Of a DNA stretch of 64,000 nt, positions 27,031 to 38,604 are shown piece by piece. Source of the DNA: Mansonella perstans (taxonomy: Eukaryota > Nematoda > Chromadorea > Rhabditida > Onchocercidae); NCBI GenBank assembly GCA_037074765.1, contig JBAMDO010000564.1:310001-374000 (forward strand). The letters run 5' to 3'. A program made the translations under genes and the position numbers. Numbering within the stretch: the stretch's first letter is position 1; every line of letters begins with the position of its first letter. The notes under the pieces are model-generated. The model was not told the DNA's origin, made no database searches, and was given only the letters and a program-made list of their open reading frames with translations.

Positions 27031-29234
27031 ATGGAAGTACAGAATCGAATTAAGGCTTATAAGTTTGTCGCTTATTCCGCGATGACATTTAGCATTGTTG
27101 CTGTCCTCTCCGTATGCACCACACTTCCTATGATTTACAATTACATAGCTCATGTAAGGAGACAAATGCATACCGAGATCGCATTCTGCAAGGTTGGCCC
27201 TCATCATATTGTCCATTTTATACTTTATTTCGTTATCATTCATCTGTTATCATCCTCTGTTATTTCTCATCTCTTTTTTAGCCTATTCGATGTCCTGATA
27301 ACTTTTCATTAATAGTTCAACAACTTCGTAACTGCTAACTTAGCAAAGTCATTCGTTCTTTTAATTCAGAAAAAAGGTTTAAATAATCTTATTATCGGTA
27401 ATTTTGTGGAAGTTACTGTAAATTTTTGAAATTTTGTTTTTCGATTTTGCTTTTTCAAATATACATAATTAAAACTTCTGTGAAAGAGCATAAAAGCACA
27501 AAAAATAAAAATAACTTGAACATTGTTCAAAACTACGATAATTTTCAGCTACGTAAACCGATTAGCCGACGATCGCCATATCGTCACAAACATACTTCTG
27601 TAAAAAAAGCTATTCAGTTTTTATCTTGCCAAAAGTTTTAGATTTTCTAGTTTTCATTGTATAAATAAGATGCAGTTGGAATTTTCAATCTTTTTTCTGG
27701 AAATTTTTGATAAATTTTTTTGAAATTACTAAAATGCGATATAGCCAAAAAACTGAGCTTTGCAGCAGTGGTGAGCTGAATTGGTTTTCGCAAGTTTAAT
27801 TTCTTCTTCCTCTGATAGTTTCACTTTATAACTGCTCCATCGCTATCGGTGAAAAAAAATTTTTCATTGATGCTTTTTAGGAGAAATGACATCTCGTACA
27901 CTTTTAAGTTAATGCTTTTTCACCCAATAAGCGAAATTCAAAATTATGTTCAAAAATTAGAATTTTTTAAAATTTATGCTAATAATCGAAATGGAATGTT
28001 CGAAAACTAATCAATCCATTACCGGAACGGAAAACGCGAAATTTGAAATACTTCGGACGTGCTGTATTTTAAAATTATTGGCTTGTAATAACACTTGAAG
28101 ACCAAGTTTGCTGTCCAATAGTTTTTAATGTCGATATAATATTTTTAACAAAATAATTCATTTTTTTTTTTCAAATATTTCATGGCCACTGTTTCAAGTC
28201 CATTCCATCACTTCTTCATTTAATCTCTTTACAGTAACTGTATTCAAATCTCATTTTGTGATTGGAAAATTTCAAAATTTTAAAAACATCTTGGTATTTT
28301 TGTTTCCGGTAATTGGCAAAAAGTTGTTTAAGTTTCGAAAAATACATGCCAATTTGGCAATTTTCTAAGAAATTCAAAAACACTGCCAATTTCAGCAAAC
28401 TGCGAAAGAAACTTGGACAGATGTGGAGCGACTCGGAAAGTCTCCAGTTGTTGGACATAATCGGACAGCGCGTCAAGCAAATCAATGCGAAGGTTGCTGT
28501 ATCACTGGTCCAGCGGGCCCCAAGGGAACACCAGGCAGACCCGGTAAACCAGGCAAGCCTGGGGCTGCAGGCCTTCCAGGCAACCCTGGAAGACCACCGC
28601 CACAACCCTGTGAACCTGTTACTGCACCACCATGTAAACCATGTCCACCTGGGCCACCAGGACCACAAGGACCGCCAGGGCCACGTGGAGACCCAGGAAC
28701 GGATGGCCCGCAAGGTGCGCCAGGGCAAGATGGACAACCAGGTCCAATTGGACCACAAGGGCCACAAGGATCACCAGGTTCACCAGGACCTGCTGGAGCA
28801 AATGGTGCACCGGGACAGAATGCGCCGGATGAGCCGCTCCAGCGCGGCGCTCCAGGAGAACCAGGTTAGCCACACAAATTTATTCCACAGTTCAAATTTT
28901 CATTGTAAACTGTTGTAAATACCATAAAAATCTAAATATAAAAATATTGCAATAAAAAGTGGTTAAAATAAATGTTAATTGCCGAATTTTTTTTAAAGGA
29001 GACCAAGGACCGCAAGGACCAATAGGACGACCAGGACAACCAGGACAAGATGGTGCAGCCGGACGACCAGGACCACCAGGTCCACCTGGTGCGGATGGAC
29101 AGCCTGGAGAGGATGGCATACCTGGTGCGCCTGGGCCCCAAGGACCACCTGGAAAAGCTGGTGAACGGGGTGTGTGCCCGAAATACTGTGCTATCGATGG
29201 TGGCGTATTCTTCGAAGATGGTACCAGACGTTAA
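27031..29234 (+). CDS. cuticle collagen (Col_cuticle_N family)
   Basis: Three exons: 27031-27192, 28396-28864, 28999-29234 (288 residues, phases agree). It is a structural collagen secreted by the hypodermis into the cuticle. Residues 1-54 form the nematode cuticle collagen N-terminal domain with a membrane segment (about 12-38). HNRTAR at 75-80 fits the RxxR subtilisin-type processing site. A CEGCC cluster (starting at Cys85) lies just before the first Gly-X-Y block, which starts [19 protein letters not shown]. The helix is interrupted by [17 protein letters not shown], then continues through two long Gly-X-Y blocks, one on each side of intron 2. The tail after the helix, [12 protein letters not shown] followed by VFFEDGTRR, is a form shared by a subset of nematode cuticle collagens. 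Intron 1 is 1.2 kb, long for this family. The locus number cannot be assigned. A candidate AATAAA is at 29516-29521. Confidence 0.95.
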
Positions 29235-32114
29235 CAAAAGCAAGCAACTCAATTGTTTCCTCATGTCTTACCATACTGCCTTATTGCAATTATCACTACG
29301 ATTGTGCTGGTTATCACCACACCACAAACGTTGCTTTAGTAGAGTGATAGACAGAAAAACTTCACGCTATACATGTATTTACATATAATAGAGGCAGGTT
29401 TAAAGTTTCACCTTATATTATTTGATTTGGAATTTCATATGTTCAATTTTCAATTAAGATAGTAAATTTCTTGGCTTATTTCCAAACTCTTGGCACAGAG
29501 AAATCATGTAAATTAAATAAAAACGCTTCAGGTTTAATTCTAGAAAATATTCATTATTGTTCTATGAATTTACTTGTAATTTTTACAAAATGGTATTTTT
29601 ATTATTATTATTGTGTGAAATTTGCCTGTCAACATGGTGTAATATTGCATTAAAAAAAACGTGCCCGTCAGCAATTTTTTTGGGTAAAATGTCGAAACGA
29701 ATATGAAAAACACATGTGGTGACACTATCGTAACTATGTCATTAAAATCTGAATATTTTTACAAATTCATATCATTCATTCTAAATAATTATTTCAACGA
29801 ACTATCATGCCATTCTATCTGTAAACTACACTTATTCATTTCAGAATTTTGTTTATTTCACTTGAAATTGTTCCATAAATTTGCTTGAACAACTGAAAAA
29901 TGCATTTCCAAAAATAATTTAGCCTTAGATTTATTAGTCTCATTGAAGAGTTCAGCAATTATACAACGAAACAATATAATACTGAAAGAATTTTTTAAGC
30001 AACACACTGTCTTCAGTAAATCAGTTACAATGATAAATTTTGAAAGCAGCTTAATTTCTAACCCAAGTTAATTTTTAACTTCAACTTTCACAATTTAAAG
30101 TAGTGCCTTCAAAAAACCATTGCTTTTCAAATTAATTATTTATTTCTTGCTTAGAATTGCACGGTATGCAAGATGTCACAGTGAGAAATGATAGTCACAC
30201 TGGTGCAGATTTCGCGGAATAATTTTTCTTCAGTTATCATTTCCCAGACTGACGCTTATTAGAAAAATAATCTGAGAAATTCCAAGTGAAAAGTTTTATT
30301 CGCGATAATTTCAAAATTTTTAATTACTTATCATTTGTAGTAGACATAATTCAAATCCAATTATGAAAATTTAACCTTTCATGTATGGAATATTGTCTGA
30401 TTTACCTCGCGAAATTCTATAAAAAATCAATTTTTAATTATTTTTCACGACTCGGTTCACGATATGATAATAATCCGGTAGGAGAATTCAGGCAAAAGGC
30501 GAATTTTCATTTCCAGCTAATAATTTAAAAAATTAGAATTTAGATAAAAACAAATGCTGTCTTTTGTCGATTTGCTTTAGGAATTGATTGAGAAACCAAT
30601 TTACGTAGAGTTTATTGTCAACTTTCTCAAAATATATTTCCTTTGATATATATTTAGTAATAAAACGATCAATTTTTGATTATAAAATTAGGTTTCATTA
30701 TTGACAAAATATTTACTACCACTATGGCTCTTTTAATTAAACGAAATTTCATTCCGATTCATTGAAAGCGATAATCAAAATATGTGTGATAAATGAAGTA
30801 ATGCAATTTATTACACACACGTGCCGACGTTAAATTACTCGTAATTATTCCTAAATTAGCCTAATTTTATAAATTTCATTATCAAAAAAGGCAAACTGAT
30901 AAAAATGAGAGTATCACGGAAGCCATAATTAACATCATTGGTAAGTAACCGATCCCAGCCTGAGTACAACGCTCTTTACAGTAGTATAATTCTGATACCT
31001 GAAAATAGTCAAAATTAGCAGAGAAAAAATAGTGTTGTATTGCATTTCATTTCAGTTGATAATCCGAAAAACAGGATAGTACGTGTCAGTGAATTAGGAC
31101 AATTCTCACGGTTTTTTTCTCAAAATGAAAATAGTCATATTCAGAAATATTTATCACTCCTCATTTTGTTTTAATATATAAATTTTCCAGAATTCATTGC
31201 TTGAAAAACGATCACTTATCAATCGTACCATTTATTATCACTAAATTCTTTTGTCTTTTACAGCTTTGTCATATTTGTGCTTCCTTACTCAATTTTTCTT
31301 TTTTTTTCGTCGCACATGCACTCTTCTACTTATCACTTTTTCAAATGTACTTATTTAAATTATTTTTGATTGTGAAGCATGTCATACAACGAAAATGTTC
31401 CACTTTCATTACCGTTTCTTGATTGAAAAATAACTGCTACCCTGATTGTTCACTTTATTATAACCACAAGTGCTCGTAATTTTCGGGGCACTGTTTGAAC
31501 TAATTATTATATGAATTGCAAAGATACCTAACAAATAAGGACAACCTTCAAAGTCTAAAATTTGACAAATTTAATCAAGTAGGAGTAACAAAGAAAGAAA
31601 GGATTGCTAACAAATCAATAAAAAAACTGAGGACTAAAAGTTGACAACGTGGAATGCATATCAGATCAGATATCAGATTTACATATCAGACTTAGATTTG
31701 AATGAAGGCGAGAAACTTTGTTCAAGTCCAAGATACCTTCTCTCGTTTCATCTCACAAGGATTTTGATGGGACAGGGGTTTTTATAGCGGACAGTAATTT
31801 TAAAAAAAAATTTAGAATACTACAATATCATGTTTAAGGTCAAACAATTTGCCTTACTGCATGGATGCAATGTAGAGTTGACAGAATTGTATTGTTTTAG
31901 CTAATGAATGATCAATCCGTAAATTCATAAATCAAAAAAAAAAAATAAAATTTTAGGGAAAAAAAAATTTTTTTTGAATAAAATTTTAGGGAAAAAAAAG
32001 AACTACAAGAGACAGATCGATCAACAGGGTGCAGGAGTTTTTCAAAAGAAAAAACACAATTCTCTTATCTAAATTTTTTTTTGCAATTTTTTTTTATTTG
32101 AAATCGAATAATCC
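29235..32114. other. intergenic DNA after the collagen
   Basis: Mostly AT-rich with no firm gene. On the minus strand, a good TTTTCAG acceptor precedes an open stretch of about 39 codons (about 31003-30885) that ends in a hydrophobic segment, but two frames are open and nothing ties it to a neighbour. A near-exact duplication of AATAAAATTTTAGGG plus an A run sits at 31944-31967 and 31977-31999. Confidence 0.5.
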
Positions 32115-34059
32115 TTAAAAAACAGAAATCAATAAGGCTACTGTTCCTAAAAAACTGATACTGCATTTGTCGATACCAAAATATCTACATATATTAAAAT
32201 TCATAATGGCGAACATTTCGAAAAGACTACCCACTTTTCTGACTTCACGTACTTCGTCATCAGAACATCCAATACTTTTCCGTAGTATCTGCAATCAAAA
32301 ATTAAAGAAGTAGATATTGTTCTTGATGAAATATGTCAGAGCTAACATTTCCCCAAAAACTAGCCTATTTTTTTGTCTTTTGCTGAAAGGGCTTTTGTTT
32401 CATATATGACAATGTACTACTTTGCTTGCTCATTATCAGTTTCGTAAATAGTATCTGAGGATCTATTTGTTAAATTTAACAACTTACTTCTAAACGATGA
32501 TAATAAATTACGGACTTTGAAAAATGATTTTATTAAAAGATTAAACAATTAAGAAAACAAGATTGTAAGTACATGAAAGCAAATTTGAGATATGTGACTT
32601 GTGGGATAATCAAACAGAAAAAAATTTACCTTGTATATCTATCTGGTGAGACACCAACTTTTAGAAGTTTAAAAGAAGGATGGAAGAAGACGAATTTATC
32701 ATGAGATATTTGGGAAATTATAGTGAAATCTGAATTGTTGAATTGTAAGATTCTATAAAATTTCAATAAAATAATATTATCATACTAGCTGCAGAACTGC
32801 CAATATTCAGGAGTTTTTTATGTGTTGCAGTGTCAAGTTTGTAGTCTCAGCAAAATGCAATAAATCGTCTTTAAAACCTAAGTCTTTAAGAACTAAAGTC
32901 CTCTACGTAATGAATTTACACAAGTATGAAAGTATTATGAAGGGAATAAGATCGATCAAAAATTTGTAGCAGTTACTTTTTCGTAATCGTGAATTTCTGT
33001 AAAAATTTTCTCTGTAACCATTTTTCTATAAATCTAACTATACACAATTTTTTTTCTTGGAAATTCAAGTAACTGAAAATTTCAATTGCTATTGCATCGG
33101 AATATCATTGAAAGATTTATGATTCTCGTAAAGAGAGAAAATTTTTTTTGTGTAATTTTACGATGAGAAAGACTGATTGAAGTAAAAATGACAGTTATAT
33201 AGAAAAAAAAGTGCACAAAATACAAAAAAAAACAAGAACGTGAGATGACAGTATACTGAAAATAGCTCAAAAGAACAGCGGCAATATGTCATAAATTCTT
33301 GGAAATATGCTAACAAGACACTATTTGTTTGAGCAGGTGTTTCGGACAAAGAAAGGATGAGAAAATGAATTCTATGTCTATGAATTTAATGTAATTCTAA
33401 ACTGCAATTCTTCCGTTATCTTTTTTTTTGATCTCAAAAACGGGAATATATGTGGGGAATATATGTACAAATTCGTCGATCCTGGAAAAAATTCTAATAA
33501 ATAAATATTTAAAAATAAATAAAATAAAGAGATCATTTTGCAACTGTTTTCGTTATTTGATTGATAAGGACTAACAAAAAGCATTTGTCGCCATTGTTGT
33601 GGTTCATAATATCCAAATAGTTTCTCAGTTGATGGTATTAGACCACAAGATGCATTCATTTCACCGCCTACCCACATGCATGCAACTTGCAATGGATAAT
33701 CGCTATCGTTATGAAGCAAATAACCGCTAATTCGATATTCAGCACATAGATAATCACGATATTGTAATGAATATCGAAGTTTGTTTTTCCTAAAATGTTA
33801 AAGTGATCATCTTAACTTACTAATTTTAATTTGATTTATTTTTACTTGCTTTTAATTTCGCTTTCTACTTTTCATTACATATTTGCATTCGACAGAGATG
33901 AATTACTGATCAAAACGAACTCGGTAATGTAGCCATCTTCTCGCGCTATCTTACCTAATTCTACCAGATTATGAACATGTTCTCGTAATTCCGACCAACG
34001 GATACGATCTGCTTCCGAACATCGTAAATGATGTGTACATTCCATATACAATGAAGCAC
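32115..34059 (-). CDS. exons of an unrecognised protein downstream of syntaxin-16
   Basis: Proposed exons on the minus strand: 34059-33879 (or ending at 33955), 33789-33576, 32288-32115. The middle exon is the strongest. It encodes YRDYLCAEYRISGYL and later VACMWVGGEMNASCG and FGYYEPQQWRQMLF, rich in Cys, Trp and Gly with possible N-glycosylation sites (NDS, NAS), so it looks like an extracellular or luminal domain. The first exon encodes MECTHHLRCSEADRIRW and LGKIAREDGYITEF. Its better GTAAGA donor at 33954 leaves the wrong phase, whereas the weaker one at 33878 fits. The last exon follows a GATTGCAG acceptor in phase and ends in a hydrophobic stretch, but a second frame there is also open. 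The 5' end is missing here and may be the exon at 38535-38409. No family is recognised. Confidence 0.45.
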
Positions 34060-35117
34060 CTGATAAATGAAAATTTTTATGATTAAATTTTCATTAACTG
34101 TTTGGTACAAAGTTCCCTTTCAATTTTTCGCTTCCATTTTCAATAAAATATTTTTGCAATTCGAAGATTAATTCTGCAAACATTTCAACAGTACGCACCA
34201 AGCAGGCTAAGTCGGCAAAACACTACTTGGCAGAAGCCAACTAGTAGGAACCAAGCAACTAACATGAATGTTTTAATTATAAAATGATTAAAATTTTTCT
34301 TCACCAATCTTCTTTTAACAATACAACTAGAATAATATTCAAATTTTCAACTTTCTTCTATTCATTCTACTTTAAAGTGTCCCAATTTTAAAAAATTTGT
34401 GCTTGAATAATATAACCAGGCGAGTGGAATTACTAGGCTCATTAGAAGTTCAAGAGAACTTACGTATAACTTTGACCTTATCCAAATGATCATAATAGCA
34501 TTTCAAGAATATGCTGGATAAGATTTAAGCAAGCAGATAGTACGCAATAATTTCCTCAATATTATTGAGGTTGTCCTAAAATAAATAATACTACCAACAC
34601 TATCATACTGAACTAATAAATGAGAAATGAAGAGAGCTACATTAGGAACTGATCGTCGCTCACATTTATTAGTCCATTAACCTGACTGTCTGTATTGCTG
34701 TCTATATGGGCTTCAACCAGAAAAACAGATCAGCTATAAAATTAATTTATTAATCACATTAAAATCCATCCCATTCTACTTTTATGTTACTAAGATCGTT
34801 TGAATTTTTCGATAAAAGTTGAAACATATTTTACCAATTTGTAAAAATTTAATAATCACTAACAAATCACTAATAAGACGATAATAGTAATACTATTGCA
34901 CAACGTTTAGCAATAAAATGCAAAAGTTTCCCGAAATATTTTTCTTTCCTTTGGGAAACTCAGCTTTTACAATAGTTCAATTGCACAACAGGAATATGTC
35001 TTATTGAAATGCGCAGTAGAAAGAAGAACCAAAAAAACAGTTTGTGAAGTTAAAAATGAAGTAATCTATCTTCTAACTAAAGAGTTGTCTATCTTCATCC
35101 TATTCCCTGGAATCGGG

Positions 35118-35264
35118 ATTAGATAAACATTAGTATAATATAATAACAGAAATGGAAGCAAAAAGCAAAAACATCAACTTTTGGAATGTTTAAAAAGAAC
35201 CTAAGAAAGAAAATAACATAGTGGCAGACATCTAAATATGGTAATATACTAATGTTTATCTAAT
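35118..35264. repeat. perfect 20-bp inverted repeat
   Basis: ATTAGATAAACATTAGTATA at 35118-35137 recurs as its exact reverse complement at 35245-35264, with about 107 bp between. It lies downstream of the syntaxin-16 stop. It could be the ends of a small non-autonomous element or a long-loop hairpin. Confidence 0.85.
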
Positions 35265-35726
35265 GATGCATAATGCAGTTAGAAACCTCAAAAAAAGCCG
35301 GAATCACAATGATCCTTAAAACTAACAAAAACTGAGAAACAAACGTTCGAAATTTTTGATAATCAAATATAATCATTTTTTTTTTGATAATCAAAGCTAA
35401 TTAAAGAAGTTTTTCTAAATTTTAACGATTTAATATCAAAGGACAGAAGTCTTACATACCTTAAGGGCTTAAACAAGAGTTGCATCGGACATACCAGTAT
35501 AGTTACCCAATTTTCTGCTCATTTTTATAGTTAACTGTTTAGTTAAAAAACATTACAGATATAAGATAAGCTCGTCTTTTTTTTCATATTGAGCCAGAAA
35601 ATTGCTCTTGTCACTGAATTTAAAGTGACAAATAATAATAGCAATAATTAATAACTAACTAGTAACAATAATTTGCCTCTTAGATAATTCAGAAGTTGGG
35701 TACAGAGATATAAGAAAATTACCACA

Positions 35727-37821
35727 TTAAGTTTTTACGATAATTAGAAGTATCAGCAAAATGATGATTGTTACAGACAAAACAAGTATACAGTACATTT
35801 TTTTATCATTTCGTTGATACCTTTCGGCACGCTGCACATTTGATAGGGCTGCATTGACTTTCAACGCTGCCTGCTCCACGTTATAATCAATTCGATCCAA
35901 GACTGTACCCTGAGATTAACAAAGGATATCAAACGCACACTATTAGTTGCAAATATACAGATCTAGAAGACTAAATGCTGGAGTTCAATGAGACAGTTGA
36001 GAAATTTCAAAACAGAAGCATTACTCGAATATTAAATTATTCCAAATCCGAATTTTGGATTCTTTTTAAAGAAACCAATATTTTACATAGGATGAAAAGA
36101 CTAAAGTCTGTAGCATTTACTTTGGTCATGGTCTAAAAACAGACTATATAATTCATAAAAAAACATAGTCTTCAAAAAAGTTTTCATTTTTCAATTTGTA
36201 GGAAGTCCAATTACAAAAGTCACTCAATATTTCAGCTTATACCTGGTCAACAACCATAGAAGCAAGATCTTTGAACAAAGAATTTAACTCGACAATCGAT
36301 TTACTGACACTCATCACGTCACGTTCACGTTCTTTTACCATATCAGCATTTTGCAGTAACAACTGTATTTGTTCCATGGTAAGACCTGGAATTATACAAA
36401 TATAAACAAAATGAACAACATTACTATATTAAGTTCTGACTAGAATAATTACAGCAAATATATGGCTAAATTATAGAATGCGGAAAAACATAAGCTAGGC
36501 AAAAAAGAGCTGAAATTATGTTACACAAATATATTTCTATAAGAAAATCTATTAACTTAAAAACACTCTAATTCGATGGTAATTAGGTAATAAAACAGTA
36601 AAAAAATGCCACTATCAGTCAGCATCATTTCAATAAAAAGTTCAGATTAACTGGGACGCTTTGAAATTCGGTTTGTAGGAAATCTATTAAGCTAAAAAAG
36701 AAGTTATTACCTCATATTTTGTAGTTAATGTGGAACATGTTACAGTATTATAATTATCACTAATTAGTCAGTTACCAACTTACCGTCTCGTGATGCATCG
36801 ACTGGCACATCGTCAAGAACCTCGGTATTCACCCAATCTGTGGATGCAAGAAGATATGAATTGACAGTTTCTTTACGTGCTTCAATTTGTTTCAAAAATT
36901 TCGCCTGACTCGTGCGAAAATCAGAAGCTAAATTACTTAGTGTCAACCTCAACGTTGAAACTACATTTCCACGCAGCAAAGATTGTTGCGTGCTTTCGAT
37001 GACAGTGCCTTTCTCAATAAATCTAAAAATTGGCCTTGAAAAAACATTAGACAAAATCATAACATATGACACATATCACAAAAGTCGGAAAAAATTTAGA
37101 AAACGTTATACAATAAACTTATGAAATGAGCATAGCGTGTAATGCATAGCATTCAGAATAAGATGTAACTCAAAAAACTGATATCAAACGTGACAACACC
37201 AAAATTTTAAAGTACATAAGTACAGAGATTTTTGGATTTGAAAATCAAATGGAAAAAAAACCCGATCAAGCGCTGGCAATGAGAAAACATTTCTGTAACT
37301 TCATTTGTACTTTTGTCCATTTCTGTTTGAGCTTCCAAATCTTCCACGAAACTTGGTTTCGATATGTGTTTCTGCTGCATTTCGCGAATTTGTTTCAAGC
37401 GTGATCGTATTCTATAAACTTCACAAAAACAAAATATCTAACTTTAAGAAAAAACTGGTCTGATCCAGAAATAACACCACCAGAAATAATCAACATTTCA
37501 CAAAAATACTAGCAATACTTTCACTATGTCACACTTACTTATGTACTTATTTCAATATTCAATTTATCTACTGTTTCATAAAATTCAACTGCGATGATTC
37601 ATGCACAAATAAACCAGCACTTTTAGTGCATGTTTTATTTGTTTCAGTCTAAAAAAAAGACTTGATATTTCCCTTTCAGATTTCAGTTCCTTTGGCAAGT
37701 ATGTTTACCTCGTAAATTCATATTGTGTTTCGTCCAGGAAGTTGACCCAATCAGGTGGAACACGACTAGAATTCGAGACATGAACTGTTTCGGTTTCTTC
37801 GTCCAAAGCAACCAACGACAT
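35727..37821 (-). CDS. syx-16: syntaxin-16 (Qa-SNARE)
   Basis: Five exons: 37821-37709, 37411-37262, 37022-36784, 36385-36243, 35909-35727 (275 residues; human STX16 has about 325). It is the Qa-SNARE for endosome-to-trans-Golgi fusion, working with VPS45. The N-terminal part matches STX16 (VPPDWVNFLDETQYEFTRIR, KHISKPS, EVTEMFSHCQRL). An Habc-like helical region with LLRGNVVSTL follows. The SNARE motif spans about 168-235: MVKERERDVMSVSKSIVELN, LFKDLASMVVDQGTVLDRID, NVEQA. It has the central zero-layer Gln in VVDQG. A single C-terminal anchor, CILVLSVTIIILLILLII, ends the protein. A perfect CTATTTCAG acceptor (exon from 37829) lies eight bases before the ATG, suggesting spliced-leader trans-splicing. 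An out-of-frame ATG is the first codon after that acceptor. The protein is shorter than human mainly in its N-terminal region. Confidence 0.94.
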
Positions 37822-38408
37822 TTTTTCATCTGAAATAGTCACAATTACTTTATTTATGAAACAGAATTTTTAAACAAATATAGAAACGCTTTAAATTGAG
37901 AAAAATGATGCAGGTTCTCTGTACAAAATTTTTGTTAGGCTAGACAAATAACTTTAAACATAAAATACGATTCTTAAATAAATATTTTCGAGCATTTTGT
38001 CCTTCTAAAATTTGCACTGCTATCATTTATATCGATATTAATGAGTTATTTTTCATTCAGTCCGATAATTTTGATGTTGTTAATCTCTTTCCATAGTTTA
38101 ATTTCCAGCTCTTCTAGTGTTCCTTGACCGCAATGACAAATTCTTCTACGGTGACCATGAGGTCACAACGCACAGAGAGACCGAAACAACAATGCATAGA
38201 ATCATTTGGTCATTTGGGCATCTCTTCGGATCAATCGAAAACGCGGAATAGATTTCCCAAAATATAGTTTTGTCAAATTAGTTGCCTTCGATAGGAAGAT
38301 CGAAGCTAACTGAACTTGCCCATCTTTTCAACTTTTCAACTGTTATTCTATAAGCTATTAAGATGCAAGCTAAAATCAAGATTTAACAAAAGTAGGGATA
38401 ATACCAAC

Positions 38409-38604
38409 CGGCAGCATTTGCAGTATTATTAGCAAAGATGAATTTGTTATGCAGAGCATTATTTCGAAGAAAAATGAACACTTCCGTGAGATTACGTACT
38501 GAACCCGTTGGTACCTGTATATTAAGTGTTCCCATTGCTTGAATATCGAAACACAATTGAAGACCACGTTTTAACAACCAATTATTCTCTCAATGATTGT
38601 TCCG
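38409..38604 (-). CDS. isolated 5' exon upstream of syntaxin-16, unrecognised
   Basis: A TTTCAG acceptor gives an exon from 38604 with all frames closed near its start. The first in-frame ATG at 38535 then opens MGTLNIQVPTGSVRN, LTEVFIFLRNNALHNKF and IFANNTANAA up to a GTTGGT donor at 38408, leaving one base. The protein-like sequence and the acceptor argue for a real trans-spliced first coding exon. I find no sure next exon between here and syx-16, although a 36-codon open stretch lies near 38150-38036. The exon at 34059 starts with the matching phase and is the best partner I see. The family is not recognised. Confidence 0.45.

Noticed and set aside
28216..28918. Long open frames on other frames and the opposite strand of the collagen (up to 201 codons)
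   Set aside because: Shadows of the GC-rich Gly-X-Y coding exon. The true frame matches the collagen N-terminus and joins by phase.
33378..33575. Continuation of the orphan exon past 33576, or a short terminal exon after the TTTTCCAG near 33487
   Set aside because: The read-through becomes AT-rich and unlike protein. The short alternative ends after about 15 codons, while the exon at 32288 also fits in phase and is longer.
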